A DNA stretch of 5,295 bases, taken from Comamonadaceae bacterium (GTDB lineage Bacteria > Pseudomonadota > Gammaproteobacteria > Burkholderiales > Burkholderiaceae_C). This document shows, piece after piece, positions 1 through 5,010 of this stretch. The stretch spans positions 1 through 5,295 of the forward strand of contig CANBRV010000168.1 in NCBI GenBank assembly GCA_947372005.1, written 5' to 3'. A program made the translations under genes and the position numbers. Each line of letters starts with the position of its first letter. Position 1 is the first letter of the stretch. Below the pieces are notes generated by a model. It made no database searches and had not been told where the DNA came from. It saw only the letters and a list, made by a program, of their open reading frames with translations.

Positions 1-443
1 GCGTTGTAGAGGCGGTCTTTGCTGCTGTCTAACAACACCATATTGATGTCTTTATTCACAATGTCGCGCTGCTGTAGCAGCTCGGCACGAACCAGCGATC
101 CGCCCTCGGCATCAAAGCTCAGCTTATAGAGGTCCGTTGTGATGACGATAGGGTCACGCACAGCAACAGCGCTACTGTTGCCTGCAACGGGTACGCTGTT
201 AGCTAAAGCAGGGGCCGCCGCCTTGCCTACAAGCGCTGTGCTGGAAGGCACGCCGTTATTGGTTTGCACGGCAGCGCCACTTGCCGCTGGCATAACAGAT
301 GAGTCAACGGCCTTGGCCGTTACCGCCGCAGGGTCAGGGAAAAAAGTTGGCTTTTGTCCATTGTGGATCTGCCATTTGTCCCACAAAAGCACCATGGCCA
401 TACCAAAAACAACCCACAAAATCGTGCGACGAATATCGTTCAT
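1..443 (-). CDS. yidC: Membrane protein insertase YidC, N-terminal part (C-terminus beyond the left edge)
   Basis: YidC (Oxa1/Alb3 family) inserts and folds inner-membrane proteins, alone or with the Sec translocon. The window holds 147 codons from the ATG at 443. The N-terminus, MNDIRRTILWVVFGMAMVLL, is a typical betaproteobacterial YidC signal-anchor, with a membrane segment at about residues 7-21. An Ala/Ser/Val-rich linker follows at about 36-96. The periplasmic beta-sandwich domain then begins near residue 97 (DPIVITTDLYKLSFDAEGGSL). The catalytic five-helix insertase core lies outside the window. No clear Shine-Dalgarno sequence precedes the ATG, only a T-rich leader. It is the last visible gene of the rpmH-rnpA-yidD-yidC cluster, 73 bases after yidD. 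The family assignment is secure from both sequence and context. Confidence 0.95.
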   Translation of the reverse strand, partial: MNDIRRTILWVVFGMAMVLLWDKWQIHNGQKPTFFPDPAAVTAKAVDSSVMPAASGAAVQTNNGVPSSTALVGKAAAPALANSVPVAGNSSAVAVRDPIVITTDLYKLSFDAEGGSLVRAELLQQRDIVNKDINMVLLDSSKDRLYN

Positions 444-475
444 AAAAAACCAAAGTTAAAAGAAAAAGGAAGCAA

Positions 476-511
476 CCTTCGATTATCGCCCAGAGCGATC
501 ACGTACGAAGG
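476..511 (-). repeat. Imperfect hairpin in the yidD-yidC spacer, possible attenuator or processing site
   Basis: An outer inverted repeat, CCTTCG (476-481) and CGAAGG (506-511), encloses an inner perfect one, ATCGC (485-489) and GCGAT (495-499), around a five-base loop. The two stems are separated by 3 unpaired bases on one side and 6 on the other. In the direction of yidC transcription the hairpin is followed by a pyrimidine-rich run containing CTTCCTTTTTCTTTT, which resembles the U-tract of a weak intrinsic terminator. It could reduce or stabilise yidC mRNA relative to the upstream genes. That role is inference; the pairing itself is visible. Confidence 0.4.
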
Positions 512-516
512 TAAAG

Positions 517-747
517 TTATGTTGCGACTTTGGGTACAGGGTCAAGCCCGCCCTTGCACCACGGGTGGCAACGACCCAAGCGATGCAGTGTGAGATAGCT
601 GCCTTTGGCTGCGCCGTGAACTTCTAACGCTTCTATCGCGTAGCGGGAGCATGTGGGCTCAAATCGGCAAGCAGAGCCTAGCCACGGGCTCAAAAAGAGA
701 CGGTAAGCTTTGACGATGCCAATAAGGCCGCGCTGCATCAGATTCAT
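517..747 (-). CDS. yidD: Membrane protein insertion efficiency factor YidD
   Basis: YidD is a small membrane-associated protein that assists YidC-dependent insertion of inner-membrane proteins. This 76-residue product has the family signature in order: an amphipathic N-terminus with YRLFLSPWLG (15-24), CRFEPTCSRYA (27-37), HG (44-45), KG (48-49), RCHPW (59-63) and GGLDPVP (66-72). The conserved cysteines are Cys27, Cys33 and Cys60, with an additional Cys64. The ATG at 747 overlaps the rnpA stop as ATGA, so translation is probably coupled to rnpA and no separate Shine-Dalgarno is needed. A second in-frame ATG at 738 (residue 4) is an alternative start. Length is normal for the family, with no long C-terminal extension. 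Confidence 0.95.
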   Translation of the reverse strand: MNLMQRGLIGIVKAYRLFLSPWLGSACRFEPTCSRYAIEALEVHGAAKGSYLTLHRLGRCHPWCKGGLDPVPKVAT

Positions 748-1136
748 GCGGACAGCCGAAAAGGTTCAAGCAAGGCAAGAAGCTCGGCGCGAACGGCTCG
801 CTTTAAAGCGTCAGAACTCGCGCTTTTAAATTGCTCCTTCACAAACGGCGCTTTAAGCCGAACGGCATAGGCCGCTGGCGCAAGGGGAAACTCAGCGGTG
901 ATGGCATAAATCTGCCGCTTGATAAGGTTGCGCGTGACGGCGCGTTTGGCAAAGCGCTTGGCGGACATCACGCCAACAAAGGCTTCGCTAGCAATGGCAG
1001 CAGGAAAAAGCACTGCGTGCTCTGGCGTAATCTGCAAACGATGCGCAAAAAAATGCTCGGAGCGCGCTGTTTTAGATAAAACAGATCGCGTGCCGAGCAC
1101 TGCGTCAAACTGAGATTTGTGCAGGAGATGCTGCAC
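744..1136 (-). CDS. rnpA: Ribonuclease P protein component
   Basis: RnpA is the protein cofactor of RNase P. It binds the catalytic RNA and helps recognise pre-tRNA 5' leaders. The 130-residue protein contains the conserved RNR-type basic helix at about 60-76 (KRFAKRAVTRNLIKRQI), with Arg69, Asn70, Lys73 and Arg74 as key RNA-contact positions. Just after it the usual basic/acidic pair (often RE) is replaced by Tyr77-Ala78, a mild departure. The start is GTG at 1136; an in-frame TAG lies four codons upstream and no ATG fits. A weak AGG lies about 8 bases before the GTG. The rpmH stop is only 16 bases upstream, and the 3' end overlaps yidD by four bases, so the three genes form one transcription unit. 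Confidence 0.93.
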   Translation of the reverse strand: MQHLLHKSQFDAVLGTRSVLSKTARSEHFFAHRLQITPEHAVLFPAAIASEAFVGVMSAKRFAKRAVTRNLIKRQIYAITAEFPLAPAAYAVRLKAPFVKEQFKSASSDALKRAVRAELLALLEPFRLSA

Positions 1137-1152
1137 AGGGTCAGCCTAAAGC

Positions 1153-1290
1153 TTAGACGTTTGTCAAATTTTTACGCCCTTTGGCGCGGCGTGCGTTAAT
1201 GACGGCACGGCCACCGCGTGTCTTCATACGAACGAGGAAACCGTGCGTACGTGCACGACGAATTTTGGAAGGTTGGTAAGTACGTTTCAT
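1153..1290 (-). CDS. rpmH: 50S ribosomal protein L34
   Basis: This 45-residue, highly basic protein begins MKRTYQPSKIRRARTHGF and ends ARRAKGRKNLTNV, a full-length match to the L34 pattern (MKRTxQPS, then a THGF/SHGF turn, RM, and RRAKGR near the end). L34 is a small late-assembling protein of the large ribosomal subunit that packs against 23S rRNA. The ATG at 1290 is preceded by a modest GAG about 9 bases upstream. It is the first gene of the minus-strand cluster and sits where L34 normally does, directly before rnpA. The C-terminal tail, NLTNV, differs from the RLxV ending common in relatives, a small variation at a tolerant end. Confidence 0.97.
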   Translation of the reverse strand: MKRTYQPSKIRRARTHGFLVRMKTRGGRAVINARRAKGRKNLTNV

Positions 1291-1315
1291 AATAGGACTC
1301 TAATAAATAAAGGAT

Positions 1316-1340
1316 CCCGCCCTTGCGTCATATTCGCGGG
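1316..1340. repeat. Inverted repeat CCCGC-N15-GCGGG in the rpmH/GMC spacer
   Basis: CCCGC at 1316-1320 is matched by GCGGG at 1336-1340 with a 15-base spacer. If rpmH is transcribed from the extended -10 at 1350-1355, the repeat lies in its 5' leader just downstream of transcription start and could form a small hairpin. It could equally be a two-half-site operator. Five-base arms can arise by chance, so this is weak. Confidence 0.25.
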
Positions 1341-1349
1341 AAACCTAGC

Positions 1350-1358
1350 ATTATCGCA
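1350..1358 (-). promoter_or_regulatory. Candidate extended -10 promoter element for the rpmH cluster
   Basis: Read on the minus strand, 1358-1350 is TGCGATAAT, an extended -10 (TGn plus GATAAT, five of six matches to TATAAT). Transcription would begin near 1343, about 50 bases before the rpmH ATG. The hexamer 17 bases upstream (GTCATA, 1373-1378) is a poor -35, which is tolerable for an extended -10 promoter. It is the best match in the spacer, but it is a prediction by eye. Confidence 0.35.
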
Positions 1359-1373
1359 GAAAATCAACACACT

Positions 1374-3032
1374 ATGACCACCACCGACACAAAATCCACC
1401 GCCCAAGTGCAAACCTTCGACTACATAGTGATTGGTGGCGGCACTGCTGGCGCTCTGGTTGCGAATCGGCTCACCACCCAAAAACAGCGTCGCACGCTGC
1501 TGATTGAGGCGGGCCGCAGAGACGACTATCACTGGATTCACATTCCCGTGGGCTACCTTCACTGCATTGGTAATCCACGCACCGATTGGATGTTTAAGAC
1601 CGAGCCAGACGCCGGTCTAAACGGACGCTCGCTGCGCTACCCACGCGGCAAAGTACTGGGCGGCTGCTCCAGCATCAACGGCATGATTTATATGCGTGGC
1701 CAAGCTAGGGACTATGACGGCTGGGCTGCCGCGACGGGAGATGTCTCTTGGACTTGGGAGAATGCACTGCCCGACTTCAAAGCGCACGAGGACTATTACA
1801 AAGGCGCAGATGCGCTGCACGGCGCGGGGAGAGAATGGCGCATCGAAAAACAACGCTTGCAGTGGGATGTGCTGGATGCGTTCCAATCTGCGGCGGTGCA
1901 AGCGGGCATTCCAGCCACGTCCGATTTCAACCGCGGCAACAACGAAGGCGTGGGCTACTTTGAAGTGAATCAAAAAAGCGGCTGGCGCTGGAACACGGTC
2001 AAAGCTTTCCTCAACCCAACCTGCTACGGGCGCACCAATTTTGAAATGTGGACCTCGGCGCACGTATCCAAACTGCTCTTTGAAACACAAGCAGATGGCA
2101 GCAACCGCTGCTGGGGCGTAGAGGTGTGGGACGGCCACGAAATGTTGACAGTTCGCGCCAAATGCGAAGTCGTTTTGAGTGCAGGCGCTATCGGCTCGCC
2201 GCAGATTTTGCAACTCTCGGGCATTGGCGACTCTGCGCTGCTTGCCAAGCACGGCATTCAGACAGTGGTCGATTCCAAGGGAGTCGGCGCTAACTTGCAA
2301 GACCATTTGCAAATTAGGTCAGTGTACGAAGTCAGTGGCGTCAAGACCCTCAACACCATGGCCAACACGCTATGGGGTAAGGCCAAGATCGGGCTTGAAT
2401 ATGCGCTCAAACGCACAGGTCCGATGAGCATGGCACCAAGCCAATTGGGCGCATTTACCAAGTCCGACCCATCGCGCGAACACGCCAACCTTGAGTACCA
2501 CGTTCAACCGCTCAGCTTAGATGCCTTTGGCGAACCGCTGCACAGCTTCAACGCCTTTACCGCCAGCGTGTGTAATTTGAACCCAACGAGTCGCGGCACG
2601 GTGCAAATTAAAAGCGCCAATTTTGCGGATGCACCCGCCATTGCGCCCAACTACCTCGGCACCGATGCCGACCGCCAAGTGGCAGCTGACAGCTTGCGCG
2701 TGACGCGCCGCATTGTGGGACAAGAAGCGCTTGCCAAATACGCGCCAAAGGAAGTCAAACCTGGCGTGCAATACCAGTCAGACGCTGATCTAGCAAGGCT
2801 TGCGGGCGATATTGCCACGACCATCTTTCACCCTGTCGGTACGACCAAGATGGGCGCAGATGATGATGCCATGGCAGTCGTTGATTCAAAATTGCGCGTC
2901 AAAGGTGTCACCCACTTGCGCGTGGTGGATGCTGGCGTGATGCCGCTCATTACCAGCGGCAACACCAACTCACCCACACTCATGATTGCCGAAAAAGCCG
3001 CTCGCTGGATTTTGGAAGCCAATCCCGAATAA
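1374..3032 (+). CDS. GMC family FAD-dependent oxidoreductase (choline/alcohol dehydrogenase-like)
   Basis: GMC flavoenzymes use FAD to oxidise alcohols to aldehydes or acids. The 552-residue product has the whole family layout. An N-terminal Rossmann motif, YIVIGGGTAG, ends at residue 26 and is followed by LLIEAG. GMC signature 1 (GKVLGGCSSINGM, 92-104) has Cys98 where Ser is usual. GMC signature 2 is GAIGSPQILQLSGIG (271-285). The C-terminus has HPVGTTKMG with catalytic-type His486, and MPLITSGNTNSPT with Asn530 as the likely partner. The His/Asn pair and overall pattern resemble choline and polyethylene glycol/alcohol dehydrogenases, but the substrate cannot be read. No signal peptide is seen, so it is probably cytoplasmic or peripheral to the membrane. 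The ATG at 1374 places the Rossmann motif at the usual distance from the start. An in-frame TTG at 1323 would add 17 residues and has a better ribosome site (AAAGGA). The permease gene follows after 9 bases. Confidence 0.9.
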   Translation: MTTTDTKSTAQVQTFDYIVIGGGTAGALVANRLTTQKQRRTLLIEAGRRDDYHWIHIPVGYLHCIGNPRTDWMFKTEPDAGLNGRSLRYPRGKVLGGCSSINGMIYMRGQARDYDGWAAATGDVSWTWENALPDFKAHEDYYKGADALHGAGREWRIEKQRLQWDVLDAFQSAAVQAGIPATSDFNRGNNEGVGYFEVNQKSGWRWNTVKAFLNPTCYGRTNFEMWTSAHVSKLLFETQADGSNRCWGVEVWDGHEMLTVRAKCEVVLSAGAIGSPQILQLSGIGDSALLAKHGIQTVVDSKGVGANLQDHLQIRSVYEVSGVKTLNTMANTLWGKAKIGLEYALKRTGPMSMAPSQLGAFTKSDPSREHANLEYHVQPLSLDAFGEPLHSFNAFTASVCNLNPTSRGTVQIKSANFADAPAIAPNYLGTDADRQVAADSLRVTRRIVGQEALAKYAPKEVKPGVQYQSDADLARLAGDIATTIFHPVGTTKMGADDDAMAVVDSKLRVKGVTHLRVVDAGVMPLITSGNTNSPTLMIAEKAARWILEANPE

Positions 3033-3041
3033 CCCGCCAGC

Positions 3042-3797
3042 ATGTTCGAAATTATTTTTGTCACCTGCGCATCCATGCTCGCGGGTTTTATCGATGCCAT
3101 CGTGGGTGGCGGCGGCTTGGTGCTAGTCCCTGCGCTATTTGCCGCCTACCCCATCGCGCCAGCCGCCACCATGCTGGGCACCAACAAAAGCGCGTCCATC
3201 TGGGGAAGCGCACTGGCAGCCCACCAATACAGCCGCCGCGTCAACTTCAAGTGGTCGGTTGCTCTGCCTGGCGTTTTTGCCTGCGCCCTTGGCTCTGGCT
3301 TTGGCGCATGGGCACTGCTCTACATCCCCAGCGATGCGCTACGCCGCGCTTTGCCGTTTGTGCTCTCGGGCGTGCTTATCTACACACTGGTCAACAAAAG
3401 CCTTGGGCAAGCGCACGCGCCGCGCTACGCAGGCCGCGCGGAGAGCTGGATCGCAGCAGCCATTGGCCTTATCGTTGGTTTTTATGATGGCTTTTTTGGC
3501 CCTGGCACGGGCAGCTTTTTTGTCTTTTTACTGGTGCGCGTACTGGGCTACGACTTTTTGTCCGCTTCCGCACACGCCAAACTATTCAACTTAGCCAGTA
3601 ATTTTTCTGCGTTTGTGCTCTTGGCCGTCAAAGGTCACGTCTGGTGGCACATCACGCTCTATCTGATCGTCGCCAATTTGATCGGCAGCTTTTTTGGCGC
3701 CAAACTCGCCATGAAGCACGGCGCAGGCTTTGTGCGCTGGGTGTTTATTTTTGTGGTGTCGGTGTTAATTGCTAAGACGGGTTATGACGTGTTTTGA
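3042..3797 (+). CDS. TauE/SafE (YfcA-type) membrane permease
   Basis: This 251-residue, very hydrophobic inner-membrane protein belongs to the TauE/SafE family, which contains putative exporters or importers of sulfite, sulfonates and related organic anions. The diagnostic internal duplication is visible: FIDAIVGGGGLVLVPAL (16-32) in the first half and GFYDGFFGPGTGSFFVF (146-162) in the second. These are followed by TNKSAS (47-52) and AKLFNLASN (179-187). About eight membrane segments are apparent, roughly at 3-32, 41-60, 72-93, 103-117, 136-165, 183-197, 203-222 and 230-246. The ATG lies nine bases after the GMC stop with no strong Shine-Dalgarno, so it is probably translated in the same transcript. 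It may move a substrate or product of that enzyme. The actual solute is unknown. The 3' end overlaps the convergent ATPase gene by 16 bases. Confidence 0.88.
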   Translation: MFEIIFVTCASMLAGFIDAIVGGGGLVLVPALFAAYPIAPAATMLGTNKSASIWGSALAAHQYSRRVNFKWSVALPGVFACALGSGFGAWALLYIPSDALRRALPFVLSGVLIYTLVNKSLGQAHAPRYAGRAESWIAAAIGLIVGFYDGFFGPGTGSFFVFLLVRVLGYDFLSASAHAKLFNLASNFSAFVLLAVKGHVWWHITLYLIVANLIGSFFGAKLAMKHGAGFVRWVFIFVVSVLIAKTGYDVF

Positions 3798-4954
3798 TTC
3801 GCCAAGCGCTGCATGGCCACTTCCAGCGGCAGCACCTCTACATCGTTGCCAAGTGGATAAGCTTCGCTGCCTGAGTAAATCAACCATTTTTTGACGGGTT
3901 TTAAGTCTTCGCAAGCGCTATAAAACCCGCGCTCTAATTTCGGTGTCGTACTGCGCTTGACTTCAATGGCCCAGTGTTCACCGTTTGGCCAAGTCAAAAG
4001 CAAATCTATTTCTGCGCCAGCGCCTGTCCGATAAAAACTGGGGCTAGCACCATCTGGCAGCACCGACAGCAAACTCTCCAGCACATGCCCCTCCCAGCTA
4101 TTGCCGACAACTGGATGACTGAGCAAGCTATCCATGTCCGTAATGCCAAGCAGGCTATGAACAAGTCCGCTATCGCGTATAAATATTTTGGGCGAACGTA
4201 CCAACCGCTTGCCTGCGTTATCGCTCCACGGCTGCAAGCGGCGGACCAGCATCAAATCAACCAACAAATCAAGGTAATTGTTAGCCGTGCGTGTATCAAT
4301 CAGCAAATTTCTAGCTAGCTGCGCGAGGTTCACGGTCGTACCTTGCAAATGCGCAAGCATGACCCAAAAGCGCCGCAAAGCCTCAGCCGCCACACGCGGC
4401 GCAAACTGCGGGATATCGCGCTCTAGGTAAGTACGGATAAAGTCCCGCCGCCATTGAATGCTGGCGGGCAAATCACTTGCAATCAAACTCTCAGGAAACC
4501 CGCCGCGAAGCCACAAATCACTCCACTGTGCAGGAGGCACCTCTAAGCGATGCAGCGGATGCAGCTCTAGTAAACGCAAACGCCCCGCCAAGCTCTCCGA
4601 ACTTTGCCGCAATAAATCCAGCGATGCAGAGCCCAGCAAAACATACGAAGCCGAGCGCTTGCCAGCACGCCGTGCAGCATCAATCAAGCCTCGCAAAGAC
4701 TCAAACAAGGCGGGCATTCTTTGAACCTCATCCAATATCACCAGGCGATCTTGCTGAGCACGCAAATAAGCAACGGGATTAGCCAGTCTTGCTAAATCTT
4801 CGGGCGACTCCAAATCCAAATAAATAGCGTCATGACTTTCCAGCAAGCCATGCGCTAACGTCGTTTTGCCAATTTGACGCGGCCCCAAAAGCAAAACTGC
4901 CGAGGACTGCTTCAGCGCTTCGTTAAACGATTGGGTTTGAAATCTTGGGTACAT
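3782..4954 (-). CDS. AAA_14/DUF4143 ATPase with PD-(D/E)xK-like C-terminal domain
   Basis: This 390-residue protein has an N-terminal P-loop ATPase domain (AAA_14) and a C-terminal DUF4143 domain. Walker A is GPRQIGKT (24-31) with Lys30. Walker B is LVILDEVQ (71-78) with Asp75 and Glu76. A sensor-like YVLLGSAS spans 104-111. A winged-helix-like region (about 205-240, VNLAQLARNLLIDTRTANNYL) follows. The C-terminal part has WEGHVLESLL (287-296), then AEIDLLL (314-320) and AIEVKRS (329-335). Glu288, Asp317, Glu331 and Lys333 fit a PD-(D/E)xK nuclease core. Family members are widespread, often variable between strains, and have no well-established biochemical role; nuclease activity here is inference. 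The ATG at 4954 begins MYPRF, where such proteins usually start. A TTG at 4990 would add 12 residues, but it falls inside a candidate -35 element. It is probably linked to the HTH gene upstream. The gene appears intact. Confidence 0.85.
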   Translation of the reverse strand: MYPRFQTQSFNEALKQSSAVLLLGPRQIGKTTLAHGLLESHDAIYLDLESPEDLARLANPVAYLRAQQDRLVILDEVQRMPALFESLRGLIDAARRAGKRSASYVLLGSASLDLLRQSSESLAGRLRLLELHPLHRLEVPPAQWSDLWLRGGFPESLIASDLPASIQWRRDFIRTYLERDIPQFAPRVAAEALRRFWVMLAHLQGTTVNLAQLARNLLIDTRTANNYLDLLVDLMLVRRLQPWSDNAGKRLVRSPKIFIRDSGLVHSLLGITDMDSLLSHPVVGNSWEGHVLESLLSVLPDGASPSFYRTGAGAEIDLLLTWPNGEHWAIEVKRSTTPKLERGFYSACEDLKPVKKWLIYSGSEAYPLGNDVEVLPLEVAMQRLANQNTS

Positions 4955-4961
4955 CCTTGCA

Positions 4962-4990
4962 ATTATGGAACCACAATGCTGTTTTTGCAA
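4962..4990 (-). promoter_or_regulatory. Candidate sigma70-type promoter of the ATPase gene
   Basis: On the minus strand TTGCAA (4990-4985) and CATAAT (4967-4962) are separated by exactly 17 bases, giving four of six and five of six matches to the -35 and -10 consensus. The predicted start falls at about 4955, immediately before the ATG at 4954. The transcript would therefore be leaderless or nearly so, consistent with the absence of a Shine-Dalgarno at a useful distance. The element directly abuts the palindrome at 4991-5010. This is a prediction by eye. Confidence 0.4.
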
Positions 4991-5010
4991 GGTTAATTTG
5001 CAAATTAGCC
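4991..5010. repeat. 20-base near-perfect palindrome, possible operator between the HTH and ATPase genes
   Basis: GGTTAATTTGCAAATTAGCC is self-complementary apart from one base pair (4993 with 5008). The inner 14 bases, TAATTTGCAAATTA, are a perfect palindrome. It covers the HTH stop codon (5005-5007) and touches the -35 of the candidate ATPase promoter. The absence of a loop favours a dimeric protein-binding site over an RNA terminator hairpin. Its core hexamer TTGCAA recurs at 4985-4990 and 4957-4962. A natural candidate binder is the HTH protein encoded next to it; that link is inference. Confidence 0.45.

Larger units (their letters stand above)
1291..1373. other. Divergent intergenic region between rpmH and the GMC oxidoreductase gene
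   Basis: These 83 bases must hold the start signals of both the rpmH cluster (minus) and, if it has its own promoter, the GMC/permease unit (plus). Visible elements are an extended -10-like sequence for rpmH and a CCCGC-N15-GCGGG inverted repeat, both listed separately. AAAGGA at 1309-1313 could serve as a ribosome site for a TTG at 1323. For the plus strand a weak TTGCGT-17-TAGCAT arrangement (1323-1351) is possible but poor. No DnaA-box cluster is seen, although an origin often lies beside rpmH in related bacteria. Confidence 0.5.

Noticed and set aside
139..593. Plus-strand open frames opposite yidC and the yidD-yidC spacer
   Set aside because: They have no recognisable domain and lie antisense to a securely identified yidC reading frame; low-complexity Ala/Thr content reflects the YidC linker read backwards.
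1362..1367. TTGATT (minus strand) as the -35 of the rpmH promoter
   Set aside because: The good -10 lies only six bases from it (1350-1355), and no -10-like hexamer occurs at 16-18 bases, so the spacing does not work.
1291..1373. Replication origin beside rpmH
   Set aside because: No repeated TTATNCACA-like DnaA boxes or AT-rich unwinding stretch can be seen in the 83-base spacer, and dnaA is absent.
1617..2312. A long 231-codon minus-strand open frame inside the GMC gene
   Set aside because: It is antisense to a region carrying GMC signature motifs in the plus frame. Its translation shows no family resemblance, and length alone is explained by codon bias on the opposite strand.
3139..3594. 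A 151-codon plus-strand frame within the permease gene
   Set aside because: It is a shifted frame of a gene with clear TauE/SafE duplicated motifs, and it lacks any plausible domain or ribosome site.
3974..4782. Several plus-strand open frames opposite the ATPase gene
   Set aside because: They are antisense to the Walker and DUF4143 coding regions, with no recognisable protein features.
4955..4990. TTG at 4990 as the ATPase start
   Set aside because: It would add 12 unconserved-looking residues, has no ribosome site, and coincides with the candidate -35 hexamer. The ATG at 4954 gives the usual MYPRF beginning.
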